Both the position numbers and the translations under genes were made by a program. Positions 33,754-43,072 of a DNA stretch of 64,000 nt are shown here, piece after piece; within the stretch, counting starts at the first letter, position 1, and every line of letters begins with the position of its first letter. This DNA is from Mucilaginibacter sp. (GTDB lineage: Bacteria; Bacteroidota; Bacteroidia; Sphingobacteriales; Sphingobacteriaceae). The notes below the pieces were generated by a model. The model was given only the letters and a program-made list of their open reading frames with translations. It did no database searches and had not been told where the DNA came from. Location of the stretch: assembly GCA_028288025.1 (NCBI GenBank), contig JAQBOM010000003.1:186001-250000 (forward strand), given 5' to 3'.

Positions 33754-34692
33754 ATGAAAATAACTGTTGTTGGTGCCGGGGCCGTAGGCGCTACCTGCGC
33801 AGATAATATCGCCAGGAAAGAACTAGCTGAAGAACTGATCTTATTAGACATCCGCGAAGGTTTTGCCGAAGGCAAGGCTATTGACATGATGCAGACGTCG
33901 GCCCTTTTAGGTTTTGATACTAAGATCAAAGGCGTCACCAACGATTATGCCGCTACAGCGGATTCGGAAGTTGTGGTAATTACTTCCGGCCTGCCGCGCA
34001 AGCCCGGCATGACCCGCGAAGAATTGATTGGCACCAATGCGAACATCGTAAAAAGTGTTACAGAAAATATTGTCAAATATTCGCCAAATACGATCATCAT
34101 AGTGGTTTCGAACCCGATGGATACGATGAATTACCTGACTTTTAAAACGTCAGGTTTACCAAAAAACCGCATCATAGGTATGGGCGGTGCATTGGATTCT
34201 GCCAGATTCAAATATTACCTGAGCCAGGAACTGAATTGCTCGCCTGCCGACCTGAACGCGGTTGTGATAGGCGGCCACGGCGACACCACCATGATCCCTT
34301 TAATACAGCATGCTACCTGGAACAGCATCCCGGTAACACAATTGTTAAGCAAAGAGCAGCAGGACAAAGTAGTTGCAGCCACCATGGTCGGCGGTGCAAC
34401 GCTAACCAAACTCATAGGTACTTCAGCATGGTACGCACCAGGCGCAGGTACTGCCTTTATGGTTGAAAGCATTGTGCGCGACCAGAAAAAACTCATCTCG
34501 TGCGGCGTAGCCCTTGACGGCGAATATGGCCAAAAAGATATTTCGTTAGTAGTACCTGTCATCCTCGGGAAAAACGGCTTCGAAAAGATCCTCAATTTCA
34601 AACTAAGCGACGCTGAGCAGGCCGAATTCAACAAAAGCGCCGACGCGGTGCGCAATATGAACCAGGTGCTGGTGGATACGGGAGTGATATAA
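33754..34692 (+). CDS. mdh: Malate dehydrogenase
   Basis: Cytoplasmic NAD-dependent malate dehydrogenase of the TCA cycle, 312 residues, lactate-dehydrogenase-like (MDH type 3). It has the dinucleotide loop VVGAGAVGATCADNIA, the acidic ribose-binding DIREGFAEGKAIDM, the substrate-specificity loop SGLPRKPGMTREELIG with the arginine pair typical of malate dehydrogenase, VSNPMDTMNYL, GGALDSARFKYYL and the catalytic histidine in VIGGHGDTTMIPL. It starts at ATG 33754 and is followed by a strong terminator, so it is probably monocistronic. Confidence 0.97.
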   Translation: MKITVVGAGAVGATCADNIARKELAEELILLDIREGFAEGKAIDMMQTSALLGFDTKIKGVTNDYAATADSEVVVITSGLPRKPGMTREELIGTNANIVKSVTENIVKYSPNTIIIVVSNPMDTMNYLTFKTSGLPKNRIIGMGGALDSARFKYYLSQELNCSPADLNAVVIGGHGDTTMIPLIQHATWNSIPVTQLLSKEQQDKVVAATMVGGATLTKLIGTSAWYAPGAGTAFMVESIVRDQKKLISCGVALDGEYGQKDISLVVPVILGKNGFEKILNFKLSDAEQAEFNKSADAVRNMNQVLVDTGVI

Positions 34693-34713
34693 TATTCGTT
34701 ACAATAAACGGTT

Positions 34714-34746
34714 AAGGCTTTCATCATTTATGGAAGCCTTTTTTGT
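34714..34746 (+). terminator. Intrinsic terminator of mdh
   Basis: AAGGCTTTCAT (34714-34724) pairs with ATGGAAGCCTT (34730-34740) with one G-U pair, followed by TTTTTTTT-like sequence. It is 21 bases after the mdh stop. Confidence 0.88.
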
Positions 34747-34787
34747 TTCAGTGTCGGGCATTAAGAATTGAGAAGTAAGATACCGCT

Positions 34788-35687
34788 TTAATTACACCCA
34801 TGATTCCAGCCGCCTACAACAAACGAATTGATCTTTGCAGCTATGTCCTCAAATAAGCGGCCGGGCTCAACATAATTGGATGGCATATCAAACCAGGTGT
34901 TGTCGTCAAACACATAAAATTTCACCCTGGCGCCGTAATGCTGGTAACTATCTGTATTAATGGTAATATATATATTCAGGTTAGGCGTTATGCCCTGTGC
35001 CAATTTGTACTTATAGGTGTTTGTCGCGGTTAGTGCATCCATAAAATAAACCTGGCCCGAACGCTGTGCGCCGGACAGATCTTTCATGGTATAACTTCCG
35101 TCGATATTTATCTGAACCAGAACGGGACTGTAGCTTAACGCATCATGACGTACGCAAGGCTCCTTTTGCGGGGCACGATAAACTGTTCTGTGCTGTGTCG
35201 CACTGGCAAAAACCATAAACAGGAATACAATGGCTACACTAGTCGCCACAAAGTGAGATTTGATTTTTTTCATATTAACTGGGATTAGGTTTAAAGAAAA
35301 AATGCTGTTGCATATTGTTATAACGATCAGATAGGTCAGCATATCAAACCAATCAAAAGTGCCGGGAACAATAGAAAAGTATTGGCCGGCCTCGCTTACA
35401 AAAGGAAGCGACAAAAGCAGAAATTTATCCGGTGTGGTTAAATATTTATGTATGGATAAATAACTTACAACCAGGCATAAAGCGGTACACCAGGCTGCAT
35501 CTGAAAAATATTCTTTTAAAAAAATTGCCGTCGGGGAATGATCTGTCAAAAAAGATTGTGTGTGAGAGATACCCAGCCAATGAAATAAAACAATTTGCGG
35601 GGTAAACAAAAAATAGTTGACTGCACCGAGCAACAAAGCAACCATTGCCGAAACAAGGAGATAAGATGAGTTATAATATGATCTCAT
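34788..35687 (-). CDS. Hypothetical membrane protein, weak VanZ likeness
   Basis: Protein of 299 residues with about four hydrophobic segments in the first 175 residues and a soluble C-terminal part. The segment LLLSLPFVSEAGQYFSIVPG followed by TFDWFDMLTYL recalls the VanZ-like family pattern, but the match is weak. The C-terminal 120 residues look beta-rich and end in a cysteine-containing NHGCN. It may be two parts with different roles. It lies alone between mdh and the M1 peptidase gene. I do not recognise its function. Confidence 0.7.
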   Translation of the reverse strand: MRSYYNSSYLLVSAMVALLLGAVNYFLFTPQIVLFHWLGISHTQSFLTDHSPTAIFLKEYFSDAAWCTALCLVVSYLSIHKYLTTPDKFLLLSLPFVSEAGQYFSIVPGTFDWFDMLTYLIVITICNSIFSLNLIPVNMKKIKSHFVATSVAIVFLFMVFASATQHRTVYRAPQKEPCVRHDALSYSPVLVQINIDGSYTMKDLSGAQRSGQVYFMDALTATNTYKYKLAQGITPNLNIYITINTDSYQHYGARVKFYVFDDNTWFDMPSNYVEPGRLFEDIAAKINSFVVGGWNHGCN

Positions 35688-35824
35688 TCAAACGAAATAT
35701 TATCATGCCGCATTTTCCACAAGCCAATACGTATATAAATGTAATTTTAAAAGAATGGCTAATCAAGGTACCTATATGGGTACCATATTAACTCGTGGTG
35801 ATCAGCCTGATACCGGCCTAAAAC

Positions 35825-35857
35825 AACAAAACCCGTGCTTTCGCATCGGGCTTTGTT
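35825..35857 (-). terminator. Intrinsic terminator of the M1 peptidase gene
   Basis: AACAAAACCCGTGC (35825-35838) pairs imperfectly with GCATCGGGCTTTGTT (35843-35857) around a TTTC loop, 26 bases past the peptidase stop. The poly-T run on the minus strand is short. Confidence 0.7.
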
Positions 35858-35882
35858 AGTACTTTAATGTCCGGGCTAATCT

Positions 35883-38486
35883 TTACTTAAAAGTATCGTT
35901 ACTTATCCCGCCGTTGGCCATAGCGCTTTTAACTTTAAACTCAATAGGCTGGCCCACAACAGTGGTTTTTTCGGAGAACGGTATTTTAATGCCGGTATTA
36001 ATATCCCGGTAATCGCTAAATTCTGCAACCGTGCTGTTTGGCACATCGGTAAACTGCTTGATTTTTAATCCCGTTTTCTGATCATAAAAATATTTTACTT
36101 TGGTGCCATCCGGCGAAGCTACCGTAATAAGGTACGCCAATTGGCCGTTTACAACCTGGAGCATCGGCGATAGTTGCATGGTGTAACCGGGCTTATTAAA
36201 TTCGAGCTCGGAGAAGAGCCTATACCTGGCCTTTACCGGACCCTTCTCGCCCGGACCGAGCGGAACTGTGCGGTTTAGCTGGTGAATATTTATGCTATCG
36301 GCATCGATAACGATATGCGCCACCACCAGGTTATTATAGGAGGGTACCGTTATATCCTGGCTAAACTTATTAGGTACTTTGTATTTATTAACCCTTATTA
36401 CAGTGGCGCCCTGTATGGAGCCTTCAGATGTAACAACCAGGTCCTGTACCTCTTTTACCCTGGCCTCGCTGCCAATGGCATCCAGGTAATTCTTAATTAC
36501 GGCACCAGCGGTAACGCCCTGCGCAACGGCCACACCGCTGAATGCATTGTTATCCGGGTTAATATCCGGCAAAACATGTTCCGGGTCAATGATCACGTAC
36601 GAAATTTTTGAGGATGATTTATAGGCAAATGTCCATGTGCCGCCGCGCTGCCATATTTCGGCCGGCAACTTAACTGTACCGGTTTTTCCATTTTCTTCTT
36701 TAACTGCTACGGTTACCGGCAAGGCCATCCCTTCCAGGTTTTCAATTGTTATCAATGAACCTTTGGTTGGGTCGTTGTCCGGGTAATTAATGTCCTTAAC
36801 CGACTGGTCAAGCTTCCATGTGGTAAAAAACCATTCATTCCAGAACCAGCTCAGGTCTTCGCCGGCGGCATTATCCATTGAATGGAAAAAATCCCACGGC
36901 GTTGGGTGCTTAAATGCCCAGCGTTTAATGTAGGTGCGGAAGGCATAATCAAATCGTTTTTCGCCCAGTATCTGCTCACGTAAAATGGTTAGCCCAAGCG
37001 CAGGTTTTTCGTAAGCTGCAAAACCAAGGTAATCGGCCTGTATTACGTCGGGGGTGTTCATGATCGCGTCGGCATCTGGCGAAAACATTGCGGGTGCTAT
37101 TTTTTGTTCATCGGCCGCTTCGTAATACTCTCCCTTGTTAAACACCTTCGTATCTACCTTATTAATAAAGGTGTTAAAACCCTCATCCATCCAGGCATAT
37201 TTACGCTCGTTTGAGCCTACGATCATCGGGAACCAGTTGTGCCCGAACTCGTGATTGGTCACTTCCCATAAAGCGCCCCCCTGGCTATCGGAACCGCAGA
37301 AAACAATACCGGGGTATTCCATTCCGCCTACCTTACCGGCCACGTTGGTGGCAACCGGGTAAGTATATTCGTACCATTCGCTTGAATAAAGTTCGATAGC
37401 GCCCTTAACATATTCGGTCGAGCGGCCCCACGCGTTCATACCTTTAACCTCTATTGGATAAACAGATTGTGCAAGGGCTTTTTTACCGCTTGGCAGATTA
37501 ATACGGGCTGCATCCCATAAAAATGCCCTTGAAGCCGCCCACGATACGTCGCGCGCGTTTTTACAGAAAAAATGCCAGGTAAGGTTTGCTTTGGCAGGAT
37601 ATGAGTCCTTGCTAAGAATATCCATTGAATCTTTAACCATCACCGTTTTATCACTGTTTTTAGCGGCTGCCAGGCGGCTGATAATTTTTGGAGTCAGTAC
37701 TTCTGAAGGATTAAGCAATTCGCCGGAGCCTACCACAACCATATTAGCCGGTGCGGTAACCGTAAAATCAAAATTACCATACTCCAGGTAAAACTCCGAA
37801 GCACCCAAATAAGGTATCACGTTCCAGCCGGTAACATCATCGTAAACCTCCATACGGGGATACCATTGTGCAATTTCATATATCCAGCCGTTTTTGGTGA
37901 GCAGGCGGCCCATCCTGTCGGTACCATATTCGGGCACCGTGAACGCGTATTCAATTTTTACCTGCACTTTGTTGCCACCCGATCTGAGGGTGTCATTCAG
38001 TTTTATTTGCAGGCGGGTGTCGGTAACCAGGTAATCCACCTTTTCGGCTTTGCCGTTTTTTATCACATACACGCCTTTTATCTCATCGCCATTGGTAAAT
38101 TCTTTAATTGCGTTACGTCCGCCCCCTACCGCGCTGGCAGCTGTGGCGCGTGAATCTTCGCGGTAAATATTCTGATCGACCTGCAACCATAAAAATGCGA
38201 GCTGGTCGGGGCTGTTGTTGGTGTAAGTAATAAGCGTTGTACCGCTAACCCGGTGCTTTGCAGTATCTAAAATAACATTCAACTTATAATCAGCCCGGTT
38301 TTGCCAGTATTTTGCACCCGGCGCGCCTGAAGCCGCACGGTATTCATTTCCCTTATCAGGATAAAATAAAGGTGTGAAAACTTTATGCTGGTCGTATTTG
38401 CCAGGGGTTGTATCCGTATTTTGTGCGCGGGTTATATATGCACAAATACATAGTAAAAGCGTCAGGGCAATTTTATAGAGCTTCAT
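35883..38486 (-). CDS. M1 family metallopeptidase with C-terminal extension
   Basis: Exported zinc aminopeptidase-like protein of 867 residues, with signal peptide [20 protein letters not shown]. The N-terminal domain (about 60-280) has the M1 beta saddle; the catalytic centre is H412-EFG-H416 with the third ligand E435 (HExxH-x18-E, in [11 protein letters not shown]). The exopeptidase GAMEN motif appears as [11 protein letters not shown]. After the catalytic part, residues about 650-867 form an extra domain that resembles the outer-membrane lipoprotein-sorting-like domain found at the end of some Bacteroidota peptidases ([20 protein letters not shown]). It forms its own transcription unit, divergent from the glycosyltransferase operon. 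Confidence 0.93.
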   Translation of the reverse strand: MKLYKIALTLLLCICAYITRAQNTDTTPGKYDQHKVFTPLFYPDKGNEYRAASGAPGAKYWQNRADYKLNVILDTAKHRVSGTTLITYTNNSPDQLAFLWLQVDQNIYREDSRATAASAVGGGRNAIKEFTNGDEIKGVYVIKNGKAEKVDYLVTDTRLQIKLNDTLRSGGNKVQVKIEYAFTVPEYGTDRMGRLLTKNGWIYEIAQWYPRMEVYDDVTGWNVIPYLGASEFYLEYGNFDFTVTAPANMVVVGSGELLNPSEVLTPKIISRLAAAKNSDKTVMVKDSMDILSKDSYPAKANLTWHFFCKNARDVSWAASRAFLWDAARINLPSGKKALAQSVYPIEVKGMNAWGRSTEYVKGAIELYSSEWYEYTYPVATNVAGKVGGMEYPGIVFCGSDSQGGALWEVTNHEFGHNWFPMIVGSNERKYAWMDEGFNTFINKVDTKVFNKGEYYEAADEQKIAPAMFSPDADAIMNTPDVIQADYLGFAAYEKPALGLTILREQILGEKRFDYAFRTYIKRWAFKHPTPWDFFHSMDNAAGEDLSWFWNEWFFTTWKLDQSVKDINYPDNDPTKGSLITIENLEGMALPVTVAVKEENGKTGTVKLPAEIWQRGGTWTFAYKSSSKISYVIIDPEHVLPDINPDNNAFSGVAVAQGVTAGAVIKNYLDAIGSEARVKEVQDLVVTSEGSIQGATVIRVNKYKVPNKFSQDITVPSYNNLVVAHIVIDADSINIHQLNRTVPLGPGEKGPVKARYRLFSELEFNKPGYTMQLSPMLQVVNGQLAYLITVASPDGTKVKYFYDQKTGLKIKQFTDVPNSTVAEFSDYRDINTGIKIPFSEKTTVVGQPIEFKVKSAMANGGISNDTFK

Positions 38487-38525
38487 AACAATGGAAGATT
38501 TTTAATTTTGAGCCAAGGTAGAAAA

Positions 38526-38655
38526 AATTGGTTAAAAGTTGATTGGGTTGATTGAGTTGCTTAAGTCAATTTAAAAATTGTATTGAAGGGTCACGGGTAA
38601 TTATAAAGCTCATAAACCACCCACCTAATCAACTCAATAACCAATCAACTAATTT
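38526..38655. repeat. Palindromic intergenic array, GTTGATT word
   Basis: Left arm GGTTAAAAGTTGATTGGGTT and GATTGAGTTG (38530-38560); right arm CACCCACCTAATCAACTCAA, TAACCAATCAACTAA (38618-38651), with about 55 bases between. The same GTTGATTGGGTTGATTGAGT word is at 5840-5918. It lies in the divergent gap between the M1 peptidase and the glycosyltransferase operon, so it is not only a 3'-end feature. Confidence 0.75.
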
Positions 38656-38658
38656 TTA

Positions 38659-38666
38659 TATTTTTG
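38659..38666 (+). promoter_or_regulatory. Candidate -7 box of the glycosyltransferase operon
   Basis: TATTTTTG matches TAnnTTTG and is seven bases before the ATG at 38674, implying a leaderless or nearly leaderless transcript. It directly follows the palindromic array. Confidence 0.38.
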
Positions 38667-38673
38667 CCCATCA

Positions 38674-39627
38674 ATGAACATATCAGTTGTAGTACCGCTT
38701 TATGATGAAGTAGAGTCGTTGCCCGAGCTAACCTCGTGGATCAGCAAGGTAATGGACGAAAACCGCTTTACGTATGAGATCGTCCTGGTTGATGATGGCA
38801 GCAGCGACGGCTCGTGGGAAATGATCAGGAGATTACAAGCAAACAATCCTTTTATAAAAGGTATAAAATTCAGGCGCAATTATGGTAAGTCGGCCGCGTT
38901 AAATACCGGTTTCGAGGCAGCCCAGGGCGATGTAGTGATCACAATGGATGCCGACCTACAGGACAGCCCCGATGAAATACCCGAGCTTTACCGCCGCATT
39001 ACGGAAGAAAAATACGACCTGGTATCCGGCTGGAAGGCAAAACGCCACGATCCGTTGAGCAAAACCATCCCAACAAAAATATACAACGCCGCTACCCGCC
39101 GGATGTCGGGCATCCATAACCTGCACGATTTTAACTGCGGCTTAAAGGCGTACCGCAAGGCGGTTGTAAAAAACATCGAGGTTTACGGCGAAATGCACCG
39201 TTATATCCCGGTAATAGCCAAATGGGCCGGGTTTGTTAGGATAGGTGAACAGGTCGTGGAGCACAGGCCCCGTAAATATGGCCGTACAAAATTCGGCATG
39301 AGCCGCTTTGTAAACGGGCTGTTGGATTTGATGTCGATATTTTTTGTAGGCAAATTCGGCAAACGGCCTATGCATTTTTTCGGTACCATGGGCGTATTGA
39401 GCTTTTTCGTCGGAACAGTTATGGCCATCTGGATCATTTGGGACAAATTATACGCAATAGCCCATGGCATAAAAGTTCAGCGGGATGTTACAGCGCAGCC
39501 TCTGTTTTACATCGCGCTGGTAGCCATTATATTGGGTTCGCAGCTGTTTTTAACAGGTTTTGTTGCCGAACTGGTTTCCCGCAGCGCTTCCGAACGCAAT
39601 AAATACCAGATTGAGGAAGTTATTTAA
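38674..39627 (+). CDS. GT2 glycosyltransferase, polyprenyl-phosphate type
   Basis: Family 2 glycosyltransferase of 317 residues of the DPM1/ArnC/GtrB kind, which load a sugar onto a polyprenyl phosphate at the inner membrane. The catalytic domain shows VVVPLYDEVESLPELT, VLVDDGSSDGSWEM, FRRNYGKSAALNTGFEAAQG, the DxD-like ITMDADLQDSPDEIP and DFNCGLKAYRK. Two membrane segments follow (about 230-260 and 270-300: FFGTMGVLSFFVGTVMAIWI, PLFYIALVAIILGSQLFLTG). It heads an operon with a second GT2, a membrane protein and a GH3-family enzyme. Confidence 0.92.
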   Translation: MNISVVVPLYDEVESLPELTSWISKVMDENRFTYEIVLVDDGSSDGSWEMIRRLQANNPFIKGIKFRRNYGKSAALNTGFEAAQGDVVITMDADLQDSPDEIPELYRRITEEKYDLVSGWKAKRHDPLSKTIPTKIYNAATRRMSGIHNLHDFNCGLKAYRKAVVKNIEVYGEMHRYIPVIAKWAGFVRIGEQVVEHRPRKYGRTKFGMSRFVNGLLDLMSIFFVGKFGKRPMHFFGTMGVLSFFVGTVMAIWIIWDKLYAIAHGIKVQRDVTAQPLFYIALVAIILGSQLFLTGFVAELVSRSASERNKYQIEEVI

Positions 39628-39773
39628 TGTGCAGATGGGCGAATATGCAGATGTGCAAATTAAGAATGAAAAGCCTCGTACCTGCAAATCAAAAAATTCA
39701 ATTCTGCATATTTGTGATCGGAGCGTATGCCCATTTATCTGCACATTTGCACATTAAAAATCCGCACATCTAA
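39628..39773. repeat. Palindromic intergenic array, TGCAGATGTGCAAAT word
   Basis: Left arm TGTGCAGATGGGCGAATATG, CAGATGTGCAAATTAAGAAT (39628-39667); right arm ATTCTGCATATTTGTG, GCCCATTTATCTGCACATTT, GCACATTAAAAATCCGCACA (39701-39768). The same words make up 50283-50410. It separates two glycosyltransferase genes on the same strand. Confidence 0.75.
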
Positions 39774-39776
39774 AAA

Positions 39777-40745
39777 ATGTACTTCTCCATCATCATCCCC
39801 CTATACAACCGCCCGCAGGAGATAAAAGAACTATTGGAAACACTTACCCTGCAAACTTATAAACAGTTTGAAGTTTTGGTGATTGAAGATGGCTCGACTA
39901 ATGATGCTGCTGAAATTGTCAATAGCTTTTCGGGGCAGCTTGATGTTAAATATTTTGTAAAGAAAAACGAAGGCCAGGGCTTTACCCGAAACTTCGGTTT
40001 TGAACGGGCCAAAGGCGATTACTTCATTGTTTTTGATTCGGATTGCCTGATACCGGCGGACTATTTGCAGATCGTAAATGACTCCCTTGTCAAAAATCAC
40101 CTGGATGCCTACGGCGGCCCGGACGATGCGCACCCATCCTTCACGCCTATTCAAAAAGCCATCAGTTATGCCATGACATCCCCTTTTACAACAGGCGGTA
40201 CGCGCGGAAGTACAAAAGCAATCGGCCAGTTTCACCCGCGCAGCTTTAACATGGGTATATCAAGGCAGGTATGGGAAAAAGCAGGTGGCTTTATCATCAC
40301 CCGCCTCGGCGAAGATATTGAATACAGCATACGTATTCATTCCATGGGCTTTAAGATCGGTCTTATACCCGAAGCCAAAGTTTATCATAAACGCCGTACC
40401 AACTTTTTAAAGTTTTACAAGCAGTTACATTTCTTTGGCCGCGCCCGTATTAACGTTTATAAGTTCTTTCCGAAAGAGCTTAAACTCGTTCATTTTTTTC
40501 CGGCATCTTTTACATTGTTCCTTTTTTTTAGCTTCGCAGTTAACATATTTGATTGGCCATTGGCTCAGTTATGTAATTACCTGCTGGCGGTTTATATTTT
40601 GTTGATATTTTTTCATGCATTGATTAAAAATAAATCAGCAAAAATTGCATTTTTGAGTGTTATAGCTTCCTTCACTTTACTGGTAGCCTACGGGTTAGGT
40701 TTTATGCAGGACTTTTGTAAGCGGGTAATATTAAAACTATCATAA
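39777..40745 (+). CDS. GT2 glycosyltransferase with C-terminal membrane segments
   Basis: Family 2 glycosyltransferase of 322 residues. The catalytic domain shows FSIIIPLYNRPQEIKELLET, VLVIEDGSTNDAAEIV, GFTRNFGFERAKGDYFIVFD with the DSD metal motif (FDSDCLIP), NMGISRQVWEKAGGF and RLGEDIEYSIRIHSMGFKIG containing the ED base. The end has about three hydrophobic segments (FTLFLFFSFAVNIFDWP, YLLAVYILLIFFHALI, AFLSVIASFTLLVAYGLGF), so it is anchored in the inner membrane. Donor and acceptor are unknown; it probably acts on surface glycan or glycolipid synthesis with its neighbours. Confidence 0.92.
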   Translation: MYFSIIIPLYNRPQEIKELLETLTLQTYKQFEVLVIEDGSTNDAAEIVNSFSGQLDVKYFVKKNEGQGFTRNFGFERAKGDYFIVFDSDCLIPADYLQIVNDSLVKNHLDAYGGPDDAHPSFTPIQKAISYAMTSPFTTGGTRGSTKAIGQFHPRSFNMGISRQVWEKAGGFIITRLGEDIEYSIRIHSMGFKIGLIPEAKVYHKRRTNFLKFYKQLHFFGRARINVYKFFPKELKLVHFFPASFTLFLFFSFAVNIFDWPLAQLCNYLLAVYILLIFFHALIKNKSAKIAFLSVIASFTLLVAYGLGFMQDFCKRVILKLS

Positions 40746-40752
40746 AACTATT

Positions 40753-41454
40753 ATGTACCATCCTTTTTCGGTAACAGAAACCCTCAGAATTTCGTGGAGT
40801 GTTTTGAAAAAAAACTTTTCAACCATTGCCGTTTATTCTTTGCTGGCTTTCCTTATCGTTGTTGTGTTTGGTTTTGTTATTTATAATTTATTAACCGACA
40901 GCCTGTTAACCTCAATAGGTGTTGTTGTTTTACTCGTTGGCATCAGTTTTATCTTCCTTGCCTTTATCAAACTGGTTTTCCAACTCATGGATAAAGAATA
41001 TTATGATTTTGATTTCGGCGATATCATACCAACCATAAAAATGCTGCTTAGCTACCTGATACTTTTAGTAATTGTAAGCTCGCTTGCTGTGTTCATGACT
41101 AATTTAATTAAAAGACTTGACGAAGGAATGGTGCAAAATCTGCTGGGGATTTCCGTTGGCATATTCTTCCAGTTCTTTTTCCTGTTTTATTTCCCCATTT
41201 GCACGTGTTTTATTGTGGATGACGAGTCGGGGCCGTTTGAATCTGTTTCCCAAAGTTTTGAATTAATAAAAGGCAACTTCTTAAAATATTTTTTACTGTT
41301 TATTATTATCGAAGCGATGGTATTTGTCGGTTCAGTTACCGTTATCGGGATGCTGTTTGTAATACCTTTTGTAAACATCATACTGGTGGTAGCTTATCGC
41401 AAGCTTGTTTACAGTCACCTGGATGTGGACGACGATCTAACCGAAACGCTTTAA
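40753..41454 (+). CDS. Hypothetical polytopic membrane protein
   Basis: Integral membrane protein of 233 residues with about five to six hydrophobic segments (around 22-45, 52-75, 92-113, 132-155, 175-197 and 200-220). The segment VDDESGPFESVSQSFELIKG resembles the DUF4013-like or glycerophosphoryl-diester-phosphodiesterase membrane-domain families, in which such soluble loops separate helix pairs. It lies seven bases after the glycosyltransferase gene and three bases before the GH3 gene, so it is certainly in their operon. No catalytic motif is seen. Confidence 0.8.
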   Translation: MYHPFSVTETLRISWSVLKKNFSTIAVYSLLAFLIVVVFGFVIYNLLTDSLLTSIGVVVLLVGISFIFLAFIKLVFQLMDKEYYDFDFGDIIPTIKMLLSYLILLVIVSSLAVFMTNLIKRLDEGMVQNLLGISVGIFFQFFFLFYFPICTCFIVDDESGPFESVSQSFELIKGNFLKYFLLFIIIEAMVFVGSVTVIGMLFVIPFVNIILVVAYRKLVYSHLDVDDDLTETL

Positions 41455-41457
41455 CCC

Positions 41458-42963
41458 ATGGGCTTAAAAGCAGCATTAAGCAAACCTTTTGCCGCCATAG
41501 TTAATCGCCGGTTAAACAAGCTCCGTAAAAATGCGGTTGAGCTGCAGCAAAAAACTTTTGAATACCTTATCAGCCGCGCTAAAAACACTTCTTTCGGTGA
41601 GGATCACCAATTCGGTCAAATCAAATCCTACCTTAATTTTAAAGAAAATGTCCCCGTAGCCGACTATGAAGACCTGCGGACATATATTGACAGGATAACG
41701 CTGGGCGAAGAAAATGTGCTATGGCCCGGCAAACCCACTTACCTGGCTAAAACCTCGGGCACCACATCGGGCGTAAAATATATTCCTATCACCAAAGAGA
41801 GCATGCCCGAGCATATCAAAGCTGCGCGGAACGCTTTGCTGAGCTATATACATGAAACCGGCAATGCTGATTTCGTAGACGGAAAAATGATATTCCTGCA
41901 AGGGAGCCCTGTGCTCGATGTTAAAGCAGGCATTTCAACCGGACGTTTGTCGGGCATAGTTGCTCACCATGTACCGGGCTATCTTCAAAAAAACCGGCTG
42001 CCATCTTACGAAGTGAATTGCATCGAAGACTGGGAGCAAAAGGTTGACGCTATCGTAATGGAGACAAAAGGTGAGGATATGCGCCTGATATCGGGCATCC
42101 CGCCCTGGTGCCAGATGTATTTCGACAGGTTGTCGGCCGTTTCAGGCGGCAAGAAAATAAAGGACATATTCTCCAATTTTAAACTATTTGTGCACGGCGG
42201 CGTAAATTTTGAGCCCTATCGTGCCCGGATGGAAGAAAGCATCGGCTTTGCGATCGATGCCATTGAAACCTACCCGGCATCGGAAGGGTTTATTGCTTTC
42301 CAGGATTCGCAAAAGGAAAAAGGGTTGCTGCTTATGGTTGACTCGGGTATTTTTTATGAATTTATTCCCGCCGAAGAATTTTTCAATGAAAATCCTACAC
42401 GTGTTTGGCTAAAAGATATCGAGCTGGATAAAAACTATGGGCTCATTTTGAATACCACGGCCGGCTTATGGGGTTATAGTTTAGGCGATACCGTTAAGTT
42501 TATTTCGAAGGACCCTTACAAGATTGTTGTCACCGGCCGGATCAAACATTATATATCGGCCTTCGGCGAGCATGTGATCGGCGAAGAGGTAGAGCAGGCT
42601 TTAATGAGCGTTGCCAACCGGCAGGGTGTGGATATTATTGAATTTACCGTTGCTCCGCAAGTTAATCCCCCGAAAGGGGAACTACCTTACCATGAATGGT
42701 TTATTGAATTTGGTAAACAGCCGGCTGATGTAAGGGCATTTGCGCTGGAAGTAGATAAAGCGCTTCAGAAAAAAAATATTTACTATTTTGACTTAATTGA
42801 GGGTAACATTTTGCAGCCTTTGATCATCCAAAGCTTAAAAAAAGATACCTTTATAAATTATATGCGTTCGCAGGGTAAGCTCGGTGGGCAAAATAAAGTG
42901 CCAAGACTGGCGAATGACAGGAAGATCGCGGATGGATTGAGGGAGTATATAATTAAAAAATAA
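41458..42963 (+). CDS. GH3 auxin-responsive promoter family acyl-amido synthetase-like protein
   Basis: Adenylating enzyme of the GH3 family, 501 residues. Plant members join acyl acids such as indole-acetate or jasmonate to amino acids; the bacterial substrates are mostly unknown. The nucleotide loop TSGTTSG is at residues 99-105 (LAKTSGTTSGVKYIPIT), with GGVNFEPYRARMEE, ETYPASEGFIAFQD, LKDIELDKNYGLILNTTAGLWGYSLGD and VTGRIKHYISAFGEHVIGEEVEQAL as later family blocks. It begins three bases after the membrane protein gene and is last in the glycosyltransferase operon. Confidence 0.92.
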   Translation: MGLKAALSKPFAAIVNRRLNKLRKNAVELQQKTFEYLISRAKNTSFGEDHQFGQIKSYLNFKENVPVADYEDLRTYIDRITLGEENVLWPGKPTYLAKTSGTTSGVKYIPITKESMPEHIKAARNALLSYIHETGNADFVDGKMIFLQGSPVLDVKAGISTGRLSGIVAHHVPGYLQKNRLPSYEVNCIEDWEQKVDAIVMETKGEDMRLISGIPPWCQMYFDRLSAVSGGKKIKDIFSNFKLFVHGGVNFEPYRARMEESIGFAIDAIETYPASEGFIAFQDSQKEKGLLLMVDSGIFYEFIPAEEFFNENPTRVWLKDIELDKNYGLILNTTAGLWGYSLGDTVKFISKDPYKIVVTGRIKHYISAFGEHVIGEEVEQALMSVANRQGVDIIEFTVAPQVNPPKGELPYHEWFIEFGKQPADVRAFALEVDKALQKKNIYYFDLIEGNILQPLIIQSLKKDTFINYMRSQGKLGGQNKVPRLANDRKIADGLREYIIKK

Positions 42964-42970
42964 ACCTAAG

Positions 42971-43053
42971 CGTCATTGCGAGGAACGAAGCAATCTCTAC
43001 ACATGTATATCCGACTGCAAAGTTCTGAGATTGCTTCGTTCCTCGCAATGACG
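42971..43053. repeat. Perfect 27-bp inverted repeat (GTCATTGCGAGG type)
   Basis: The arm at 42971-42997 starts CGTCATTGCGAGGAACGAAG and the arm at 43027-43053 is its exact reverse complement, with a 29-base loop. Similar GTCATTGCGAG palindromes occur in many bacterial genomes as dispersed extragenic repeats. It fills the gap between the GH3 gene stop and the dxr start and probably ends the upstream transcript. Confidence 0.85.
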
Positions 43054-43072
43054 TATTGTAAAATCAGTTTAA

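Noticed and set aside
34215..34727. Minus-strand frame of 170 codons across mdh
   Set aside because: Antisense shadow of mdh with Ser/Thr-rich composition and no family likeness; it also runs through the mdh terminator region.
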